The notes below the pieces were generated by a model, which was given only the letters and a program-made list of their open reading frames with translations, was not told where the DNA came from and searched no databases. A stretch of DNA of 64,000 nt from Euptelea pleiosperma (taxonomy: Eukaryota; Streptophyta; Magnoliopsida; Ranunculales; Eupteleaceae). The stretch spans positions 17,083,103 to 17,147,102 of the forward strand of contig CM068549.1 in the NCBI GenBank assembly GCA_035048495.1, written 5' to 3'. The position numbers and the translations under genes were made by a program. Shown here in pieces: positions 56,601-64,000 of the stretch. Every line of letters starts with the position of its first letter. Positions within the stretch are counted from its first letter, which is position 1.

Positions 56601-57777
56601 ACCTTTTTCTTCTCCTCATCGAGCTTTCTTCTCTCACGTTCAGTCCGGGCTTCACTCATGTTTAGTTCCTTGGACCTCCGCTCAAGTTCTTCTCTCTGAG
56701 ACTCCAACTCATATTTCTGCTTTTCATTCTCATAAAAAATCTTACGAGTGTGTTCGCGTGCGACACGCTGCATTTTCCTCATCTCTAATAAAGAGAGAAC
56801 ACAAGAATCAAAACATTTTCTAAAAAAAGGTATATTATATACATGCTCAACACACACATATGTACATATAAGAGAGAGAGATTGTATAAACCTTCATTGT
56901 AAACTTGGTGTAGCATGTCCTTCTCTTCAATCACCCTACTTAGGGATATGCTTGTCGTATTGTACTTGGTTTTCCATTCATTTAGATCTTTGTTTTTTAT
57001 GTCGATTTCATTGGTTAAGCTCACCACAATGTTTTGTTTTTCCTGTTTTGCTTCTTGGAAAATATCAGAGATGGTTTTCAAGCTTCCGTTCTTGCGGAGA
57101 TAATCCCCAATTGTCCCTTTTGAGTTGTAATCCTCCGCACGTGCAAACCATCCATAAATACTTGAACCAGGGTGCCTTCTCCGTTCATTCCAATTCTTTT
57201 TACTGTGACGATCAGCTTCGAAAGCTTTCTCAAATGCCATCGCATCCTTGAAACCAGTCCAGTCTTTACTGAATTCTATTATGGCATATCCAGTATGGTC
57301 TCTGTCGTTCCATAAAGTGTGAACTTCTACAGGTCTATATTTAGAGAACTTTTTCATCAAAGATGCATTTCCATCCTTCGGCTTGGTGAAGAGGTTAACA
57401 ACAATGCCTGTCCAAGGCCAAACAAACAGATCATCTTGCTCAGGGAGCTTAGTAACAGGTTCTGGCTCAACCATAGATTGTGCAGGACCTGGTGCATTTG
57501 CTAAGTCCGTTTCCAAGTATTTTGCTAAGGCGAGATGGTTTGCCTTTTGTTTTGCACTTCTGTTTGATGAACCTTTCCCCACTCCAGATGCATGTTGAAG
57601 GAGGTCCTTGTAAAGGTAATCTTGTTTCTTCTTCCCCAAACAGAATGGACATCTAAAGGTACCATTTGAATGCCTTACTTTATGCTTTTCAGCTTTCAGT
57701 TCTTCATATGGTTTTTCTTTATAGCGGCTGATCTCAGATTCGCTAATATCTGAATCTTCTTCTGAGCAGTACTCCAT
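53671..57777 (-). CDS. FDM: IDN2/FDM-type RNA-directed DNA methylation factor (zf-XS, XS, coiled coil, XH)
   Basis: I model six coding exons on the minus strand: 57777-56892, 56784-56603, 55903-55814, 55700-55413, 54976-54758 and 53898-53671. All have GT-AG borders and the total is 1893 nt, giving 630 residues plus stop, the normal size for the family. The zf-XS finger is near residues 43-85 (C43, C46, H62). The XS domain is about 117-227 (WPWTGIVVNL) and binds double-stranded RNA in relatives. A coiled coil spans about 250-480, and the XH domain is about 490-628 (IGIKRMGEL, PEWHPFKVV, LWNFKEGRKATLKE). Known members (IDN2, FDM1-5 of Arabidopsis) act in the nucleus with siRNA-guided scaffold transcripts in RdDM. 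The start at M-EYCSEEDSDISESEI fits the family. An acceptor just upstream (57797) implies a spliced 5' leader. Family membership is firm, but IDN2 versus FDM1 is not resolved. A partial inverted copy lies upstream at 58981-59884. Confidence 0.95.
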
Positions 57778-58750
57778 CGAACTTCTGAATAGGCGAGCTG
57801 GAATAAGATAAGTGGGCAATGCATTAAAATCAATAACATATAATAAAGAAAGCAAGTTGTGAGCTAAACCAAAAAAAGGGTCAGAACAATCAGGCCCAAA
57901 AGAAGGGGCAGAACAAATCAGGATTCCTCATGAGAGTAAAGTGCCACATAAGAGAGAGAGATTTTAAATGTTACCTTTAAAACACCAATCATAACACACA
58001 TACACTGACAGATATTCAACATCAGATACAAAAAAATCAGTTAAAAAGTCCCAAGACCCGTTATAATTTCAGTGAGGTAAATTAAAGCACCCACACATAG
58101 GTCAACCTTGAACTTATTTCTTGCAAAGAAAACAGAAGGTTTTAAGGTAGTTCTAGTTTAGAAGGTGTAAGAAGTTGGACCAGTTCTAGGGCTTAACAAA
58201 ACGTTGGGTGTGATATTGTTTTGTGGAATCTATATTTCCGGCAAGTGTACTCATGAATGTTATCCACATGGCACACTGGGTCATCGATCTTGAACATCCA
58301 CGTGTTAGACTGCCCCTTGGACCACAAACAAAAATGGTACTGCCTAACGTTTAAATCAGATGGTCAGGATTCCTGAATCAGCATAATCTCCGGGTAGTCT
58401 GGATCGGGATTAAAATGAGACAACATAATGCATAAGGTAAAAAAAAACCTTACTCTAAATAGTCAAAGCATATTTGGATACTTCTATCAAACAGTGGGCA
58501 CGTATAGTATAGTAGGCCCTCTAATAACTAATACTCATTGTGGAAAGAGAACTTATAACTTATTAGAGATTATTACATATTAATTTTCTTTAAAGTTTTC
58601 ATTTACCAAAAAACTTCTTTATATGATATTACATTAAGAACTCTAGCTTCATGTACAATTTTTTTTTCAAGTAGGTGTCTAATCTAAGAAATAAAAAAGC
58701 TTCTAACATCCTTCAAGCATCTGACATCTAAGCAAAGACTGAAGATATTG
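57778..58750 (-). promoter_or_regulatory. 5' leader and upstream region of the IDN2/FDM gene
   Basis: A good minus-strand acceptor ('cttattccag', ending near 57797) precedes the ATG by about 20 nt, so part of the leader lies in a separate exon upstream. I could not place that exon or a TATA element with confidence. 58230-58420 carries a 'gatggtcaggatt' phrase typical of MITE interiors. No other gene is seen. Confidence 0.4.
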
Positions 58751-58979
58751 CTACTGAGAAACACTCTCTTGGACTTTTATTGACATAATTTCTTTAAATA
58801 TTCTCTAAAGACTTTAATACACAATCATAATCAAACATAATGCAACTGTAGGGTTTCAATAGACTCCAATAAATGACTGCTTAATGATATCAGTTGAAAA
58901 TTGAAGATATACACCTGTTTAGATATTCATACATGATACAACTACAACCCAAACAAACATGATGTAGGTACCAATTCTA
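58751..58979 (+). repeat. 229-bp direct repeat, left copy
   Basis: From CTACTGAGAAACACTCTC to GTACCAATTCTA this segment is repeated at 59887-60115 with about six differences. The two copies bracket the inverted IDN2/FDM fragment exactly, with one or two extra bases at each junction. Confidence 0.93.
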
Positions 58980-58980
58980 C

Positions 58981-59884
58981 AAATAAACTAATCTACTATA
59001 ACGCAACAGCAGCAGCTGCTGCATCATTTTGTGAAGATGCTTGAAGCAAATAGTAGTAGCATAGATCACATATTGATACTAATGCCTTTTGTTGTTGTTT
59101 CAGAATGTTGTGAAAAATAATTCACTTCATTTGGCATCCATGGAGCAGAAAAGGGCTGACGAGAAAGTCATGAGGCTGGCCGAAGAGCAAAAGGTGTGCT
59201 ACTAGACATTAGGCGATGACCAAACATTCTTTCAAAAATAAATAAACAGTTTTCTCATTTTAGAACTTGTTTAATTCCTCATTTGACTGGGACTACATAT
59301 TTGCAGAGGAAGAAAGAGACCGCTCTGAGTAAAATACTTAAATCAGAGCAGCAATTGGATGCTAAACAGAAGTTGGAGTTAGAAATTGAGGAGTTGAAAT
59401 GGAAGTTACAGGTGATGAAGCATATGGGAGGTGAAGATGATACAGATGTTCAGCAGAAGATGAAAGATATAGCCACAGAATTGGAAGAAAAAAAATGAGG
59501 AAATGGATGATATGGAACTTCTGAATCAAACTCTTATAATCAAAGAGCGCAAGAGCAATGATGAGCTACAAGATGCTTGTAACGAATTAATTGCAGTATG
59601 TATTTTCTTTTTCTTTGGAACAATACCTTCCTGAAAATTTTTTGCTATTTAAACTTCAGGTTAAAGGTCCGAGTTTTAGACTGTAATTTACATCTAAAAT
59701 TTTATATCAGAATACATGGCACACATGCAAGGGGTCAAGGATCGCCTAGTCTAGAGATTTCGTAGGTGTAAGGTCAACCATATTGGATGATCATAACCCC
59801 ATCCAATCTACCATATTCTTGTGGACAATTCAAAAACAATAAGGTGGTGTATGATCCATTAAAATGTCTAGTCTATAGGTCATT
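58981..59884 (+). pseudogene. Inverted partial copy of the IDN2/FDM gene (exons 3-4)
   Basis: The plus strand matches the coding strand of 56026-55154 nearly base for base: intron 2 end, exon 3 (about 59104-59193), intron 3, exon 4 (about 59309-59597) and the start of intron 4. Splice sites survive, although the exon-3 donor is now GTGTGC. Exon 4 has gained one A in an A-run (8 instead of 7, near 59488-59495), which shifts the frame and gives an immediate stop after ELEEKK. A 29-bp segment near 59702-59730 ('tatatcagaatacatggc') is absent from the gene. No XS, zinc-finger or XH part is present, so no functional protein is possible. It encodes only coiled-coil sequence. Confidence 0.93.
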
Positions 59885-59886
59885 TA

Positions 59887-60115
59887 CTACTGAGAAACAC
59901 TCTCTTGGACTTCTATTGACATAATTTCTTTAAACATTCTCTAAAGACATTAATACACAATCATAATCAAACATAATGCAATTGTAGGGTTTCAATACAC
60001 TCCAATAAATGACTGCTTGATGATATCAGTTGAAAATTGAAGATATACACCTGTTTAGATTTTCATACATGATACAACTACAACCCAAACAAACATGATG
60101 TAGGTACCAATTCTA
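59887..60115 (+). repeat. 229-bp direct repeat, right copy
   Basis: This is the partner of 58751-58979. It directly follows the inverted gene fragment. Beyond it the sequences diverge (60116 'aagtatctttaacc' versus 58980 'caaataaac'), which fixes the right edge. Confidence 0.93.
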
Positions 60116-60182
60116 AAGTATCTTTAACCATACACAGAGATTGCTAAGATGTAAATCATAAATAAACTCTCATAACATTTTA

Positions 60183-60183
<1 letters not shown>

Positions 60184-60222
<39 letters not shown>
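60184..60222 (+). repeat. (GT)n(GA)n microsatellite
   Basis: A GT run of about five units passes directly into about 13 GA units. Simple-sequence tract, no gene nearby. Confidence 0.95.
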
Positions 60223-60223
<1 letters not shown>

Positions 60224-60384
60224 CCCTAATGTAATTAGTCAATTAAAATTTAAATATGAATATGTAGAAGGAACAAACAAGACACTTCGAGAGCAAATTA
60301 AAAATTCAAGGGTGAAACCTCAATGAGCTCAAGTAGAAGTTGGTCATGTTTAACCACAAATTCGACATAACCTAGGAGCATCCC

Positions 60385-60835
60385 CAATAGACGATAAAAT
60401 AAAGGAGAGTTGCTTGAGATGGTTTGGTCATATACAATGAAAACAATTGACAACACTAGTGACAAGCAATCTGGTGCAGGTTAAAGCATGGTTCAAAGTA
60501 CACGGTATCGTTTCGATGTCGTTCATGGGCGATATCGAAATGTATCGGAAGTATCGTTCAGTTTCGGACGAAACCAACCGAAATATATGTAGTTTTTTCC
60601 TATAGTGAAACCGAAACAAAATGGGCGAAAGGTTTCGATTTCGGCCGAAACTTTGAACCAGGGGTTAAAGGCTCTAAGAGGATAAAGAGAAGGTTGGAAA
60701 GGGCATGGATCGAAGTATAGTGAAAAGATTTGAAGAAGCATGCTTTAACAAAAGATATGGCCCTAGATAAAGTGGAATGGCATAACAGAATTTGTATCGG
60801 TGACCCCAAAAAGTTGCGAATAAGGCTATGATGAA
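60385..60835 (+). mobile_element. RTE LINE 3' fragment, interrupted
   Basis: 60395-60486 encodes the 'SCLRWFGHIQ' block and 60663-60835 continues the same element ('aggttggaaagggcatggatcg', 'gaatggcataacagaattt', 'aaggctatgatgaagg'). The gap is a MITE (60487-60662). Joining across one copy of GGTTAAAG restores the order seen in the RTE copy at 8.2-9.0 kb. Confidence 0.8.
60479..60670. mobile_element. hAT-type MITE (CATGGTTCAAAG family) with 8-bp target duplication
   Basis: The element at 60487-60662 starts CATGGTTCAAAGT and ends ACTTTGAACCAGG. The interior has 'gtttcgat', 'cggccgaaac' and 'cgatatcg' symmetric words. It is flanked by GGTTAAAG at 60479-60486 and 60663-60670. An 8-bp duplication points to hAT-type transposition. 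It is inserted in the RTE fragment and is younger than it. Confidence 0.85.
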
Positions 60836-60889
60836 GGTCAAAGCATACTTCTTGTAGGTATTTTATCGAACAATATGTGTACATTTAGA

Positions 60890-61098
60890 GTAAATTTTTT
60901 TTTTTTTATAATAATAAAAATTTATTAAAAGGCAAACGCCAAAGGAGAGCATACAAACAGCCTAAGAGGTCGAGATGATCTACAAGGGCGATACCAACAA
61001 AACAATACAAACAAAAGAACCACCCAACCTAACTCACCTTCTCTAGAACAAACGAGATTCCATCGAAACACAAAATCCTCAAAGAAAAGACCTCTACA
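60890..61098 (-). mobile_element. LINE 3' tail
   Basis: A T-run at 60896-60910 followed by an A/T-rich tail, 'aaggcaaacgccaaaggag', 'gcctaagaggtcgagatgat' and 'gacctctacactct' parallels the tail at 52-284 and is the complement of the tail at 7.9-8.0 kb. No clear target duplication. Confidence 0.65.
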
Positions 61099-61429
61099 CT
61101 CTATAAAACTATAATACCCAGATACTTCAAAATGGGTGCCATATCCGTGTCGGATACTTCCATTTTAAGTGTAAATGGTGTATCCACACCTGTCGGTCCC
61201 GTATCCTTGCCGTATCCGGGTATCATAGCTATAAAAGCTTTAGAGTAGATGTAGATATATAAATCACTTTTGAGTGGTACAATGCAAGTTCAGGTGAGAG
61301 GGTTTCTTTAATGAATAGTACCTCCAAATGCATGGGACCAACGCGCATTGATCAAGCTAAAAGAAAATTTCTACAAGACACAATATGACCACATATGCTT
61401 TATAAAACAAAATGTTAACCAATCTAAAG
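61099..61429. other. GTATCC-rich repeat patch, no gene
   Basis: 61120-61230 contains 'gggtgccatatccgtgtcgg' and 'ccgtatccttgccgtatccg', the same dispersed repeat as 6.9-7.1 kb. The rest is unremarkable. Confidence 0.45.
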
Positions 61430-61705
61430 AAATGCATGTTTATAGAATGAGTATAGCAGAGATGAGGATGTTGAGATAGATGAGTAGAAATCTAGAAGTA
61501 GCCCTAATAGGGAATAAAATAAATAAAAGTCGATTGAGATGATTTGTGCAATTTAAAGGCTCTAAATGACTTGGATTGAGAAACTAAGAAAAGATGTGAA
61601 AACATATGATCTAGCATTTTATAGAACTGAATGGTGAAATGGGATTTATGTTCCAACCCCAAATATTTAAATAAGGCATTGCAGATGATGATGATGATCA
61701 AATAA
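61430..61705 (+). mobile_element. RTE LINE 3' end with GAT tail
   Basis: The remnant runs through 'RMSIAEMRMLR' (61445-61475), 'GNKINKSRLR' (61510-61540) and a final 'aaggcattgcag' to (ATG)n at 61686-61700. It follows the layout of the 41-kb copy with internal deletions. Confidence 0.75.
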
Positions 61706-62057
61706 CTAAAACAGTATAAATGAATGAATAAATAAATAAATAAATAAAGGGATCCAATATCAGGTGAAAGAAGTAACAAGAAAAAGAAATTTTGATTAAA
61801 CAGATTTATTTTGCATTTTTATATTACAAAAGCACAAAGGGTAAGCAAAATCCTACAGAGGAGAAATGTGGATGAAACCTAAAGAAATCGTCTTGAGACT
61901 GTTGCGTTCCAGAGAGAGGAGGAGGAGGAGGAGGAAGAGGCTGAGAAGGAATGGAGTTTGTTAATTGGGGATTCAAGGGTACTAGTAGTAGTAGTCATCC
62001 ACCACCTTTCCACTTGGAATATCTCTGCTATTTTAAACAGAAAACTCTACTTTAGTT
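61706..62057. other. Simple repeats, no gene
   Basis: A (AAAT)n patch lies at 61727-61747 and a (GGA)n patch at 61917-61940. (TAG)n lies at 61982-61996. No gene recognised. Confidence 0.55.
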
Positions 62058-62333
62058 TAAGGGCGCGTTTGATTGCCAATTTTCGCGTGGGAAAATCGCA
62101 TTTTCTCGACAAAACATAATTTTTCCATGTTCTTCAAGAAAATGAGATTTTCCCATCTAAACCTGGAATTCATTCCCGTTCCTGGTGAGAATTCATTTCC
62201 ATGAAAATTCACCCTTTATTTTCTCACAATTGAAAATTGAATATTTTCTCGGATGCAGTCAAATAGCCTTAGCTGGTGTATTTTCTCAAGAAAATTTTCT
62301 CTGGAACATTTTCATGCAATCAAACATGTCCTA
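62058..62333. mobile_element. hAT-like MITE of about 275 bp
   Basis: The ends 'aagggcgcgtttgattgc' and 'gcaatcaaacatgtcctaa' are imperfect complements. The interior is made of 'ttttctc', 'gaaaa' and 'attttcc' words that pair across the centre. No coding capacity. Confidence 0.65.
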
Positions 62334-62443
62334 AGAAAAACATTTGGAAATCCCGAAACTAACCCCTTGGATTGCTAGAATTTTTGTAACCAACCGTGTG
62401 CAAATGCTCAGCGAGGAGAACTTTGCTGACGGCCCACAGTCTA

Positions 62444-62722
62444 AGTCACGTGGCACACTCTTAGAGATCGCTGACCGTATGGATGTTTGGATCAACCTTT
62501 GTAGACTCACAAACCAAAAATTAGCCTGCTTAGTGATTTCTAAGCGTTAGATTGGAGTCATTTTCATGGGTTGATTTTTAACCGTGGAATTCGAGCAATA
62601 TATAGGGTACAAGGATCCAAAGTTTTGAAATCACTAATCACGCTGATTTTTGGTATGTAGGTCCATCTAAGGATGGGCCAAATATCCATCAGGTCACTGG
62701 TCTCTAACAATCTGCCACGTGG
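62444..62722. mobile_element. Foldback MITE, G-box family
   Basis: It begins GTCACGTGGCACACTCTTAG and ends '...tctgccacgtggtccgc'. The arms hold 'tggatgtttgg', 'aattagcctg' and their complements 'aatcacgctgatttttgg', 'gggccaaatatccat'. G-box cores remain at both ends. Confidence 0.8.
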
Positions 62723-62873
62723 TCCGCACGCTGATACAAAACCACTGCTCAAATATTGCTGGTGGGGCGACTTCTTTTGATACTCCTTTGATTTGGACCA
62801 CTGATCTGACCCCATGGGTGAAGGTTTTTTGCTTTTTTTGTACCAGGGGAATGCCATTGCGATACACATGCAC

Positions 62874-63157
62874 CTTACACGTGGTATACTCGTAGAGATC
62901 ACTGACCGTATCAATGTTTGGCCCATCCCTGTGGACCTACATGTAAAAAATCAGCCTGATTAGTGATTTTTAAGGATTTGATTGGAGTTTTTTAATGGAT
63001 TGATTTGTAACCATAGATTTCAAGCACTATTTGGGGTACTCAAATCCAAAGGTTTGAAATCAATAATCCGACTGATATTTGGTATATAGGTCCACCTAGG
63101 AATGGGACAAACATCTATGCGGTCAGTAGTCTCTAAGAGTGTGCCACGTGGCTTATA
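62874..63157. mobile_element. Foldback MITE, G-box family
   Basis: The left end 'acacgtggtatactcgtag' and right end 'ctctaagagtgtgccacgtg' pair with each other. The arms include 'aatcagcctgattagtgatt' and 'aatccgactgatatttgg'. It sits only about 150 bp from the preceding family member in the same orientation. Confidence 0.8.
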
Positions 63158-63301
63158 CTATTGTCGATGTGGGCATGCTCGACAACCTGAAATGTGAAGG
63201 GGCATTTAACGAGGGAAGGTTTTGCCTTTGAAAGTAGTGAGACCTTTAATTGTTGCAACCGTGGGTGGCACTTCCGGTTTTTGCTTTATAATAGTATATA
63301 G

Positions 63302-63465
63302 ACTAGTGTTATTAGCCGGTGCTAAAGCACGGGCAAAGAAAAAAAATTCATATATATTAAAAAAATTATTAATAAAATTATATGTAAAAAAATATACAAT
63401 TATAAAAGTTAGTTTCTTTATTTGGTAGTTTTTTTGCCCATGCTAAGCACGGGTACTCTTTAAAG
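63302..63465 (-). mobile_element. Possible Helitron-like terminus
   Basis: On the minus strand a hairpin GCCCGTGC-ttta-GCACCGGC (63334-63315, one mismatch) is followed eight bases later by CTAGT (63306-63302), the layout of a Helitron 3' end. A second, oppositely oriented 'gcccatgctaagcacggg' hairpin lies at 63434-63452 without CTRR. The AT-rich middle encodes nothing. It could instead be a short inverted-repeat element. Confidence 0.35.
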
Positions 63466-64000
63466 AATTTTAAAAATTATAATAAAAAATAAAATGAATA
63501 AAAAGAAGCAAGGGGAATTAATTTGTAGCCCCAAAATGTTAATTGCACAGTCCTTCCGGCCAAAAGACGCATAAATTATTGATCCACCCTGCACCCGCAC
63601 AATCAGCCTAATCTTTGATTTTCTGTCCATTGGATTTAAGACATAAGAGCCTTCAATCTCTGCAACTTCACTCAAGCTTGATTTATCAACGAACCCAACT
63701 CCACCTTCTTCACGGTATAATATTTTGATTTTTAATTTTTTCTTCACTTGGGTAACTAAAAAATGGATGAACTACTGTTTATGGTCTATGGCACCCATCA
63801 CGGCTTGATTACTTCTACTTCTTTTTCAACAATGTTCTTTAAAAGCCTGCGAAGAAGGTGACAAACTATTATGCTCTGGGTTTTGAGATCCATGGTTTGA
63901 GTTGCATCAGGGAATTGGATGGAGCCCTTGTTGTCAGAGAATTTGGCGCTGCCAACAACTTGATAATAATCCCGAGCTTGGATTTCCTTGGCCGCTCTAT
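63466..64000. other. No gene recognised at the window's right edge
   Basis: No coding family, RNA gene or repeat boundary could be supported. A minus-strand open frame near 63460-63747 has no recognisable family. Confidence 0.45.

Noticed and set aside
1..64000. CRISPR array, bacterial operon or prophage-like system
   Set aside because: All coding evidence is plant nuclear (spliced IDN2/FDM, CAF1, plant LINEs). No evenly spaced short repeats with unique spacers were seen.

Overview
The window is nuclear DNA from a flowering plant. The evidence is two spliced or expressed-looking plant nuclear genes, a nuclear tRNA gene with a Pol III terminator, L1- and RTE-type LINEs, copia and gypsy LTR remnants, and many short terminal-inverted-repeat (TIR) elements (MITEs). 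The species cannot be read from the sequence. The repeat mix (RTE LINEs ending in GAT repeats, many MITEs with GTGGGCCCCAC ends) is unlike a compact Brassicaceae genome, and a magnoliid or other repeat-rich angiosperm is only a guess. Everything outside the genes below is intergenic and dominated by decayed mobile DNA.

Genes: (1) 38428-39252 (+) is an intact intronless CAF1 deadenylase of the CCR4-NOT complex, with all DEDD catalytic residues. (2) 53671-57777 (-) is an intact six-exon IDN2/FDM-type gene of RNA-directed DNA methylation (RdDM), with zf-XS, XS, coiled-coil and XH domains; my splice model closes exactly at 630 residues. (3) 26124-26197 (-) is a tRNA-Thr(AGU). (4) 19977-20165 (-) is a frameshifted fragment of an ATG1-type autophagy kinase. 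No functional link between these genes is implied by their order.

Layout: 0-12 kb holds LINE tails, a copia LTR with its primer-binding site, a LINE with an inverted 5' part, an RTE fragment and a probable copia LTR. 13-28 kb is MITE-dense, with nested insertions, a diverged duplicated block (15.3/17.1 kb), a pyrimidine-rich stretch at 21-24 kb and the tRNA. 28.6-36.7 kb holds a truncated gypsy element between two direct repeats, an approximately 1.3-kb tandem array and a possible solo LTR. 37.3-39.3 kb is the CAF1 locus, with a GGAACC-rich repeat upstream. 40.6-52.3 kb is a pile of decayed LINEs. 53.6-60.1 kb is the IDN2/FDM gene and an inverted partial copy of itself. 60-64 kb is again LINE tails, RTE pieces and MITEs.

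The most notable observation is the inverted self-duplication at the IDN2/FDM locus. About 870 bp of exons 3-4 and surrounding introns is repeated in opposite orientation upstream of the gene, inside a 229-bp direct duplication. If transcribed through, it would give a long hairpin against a component of the RdDM machinery itself.
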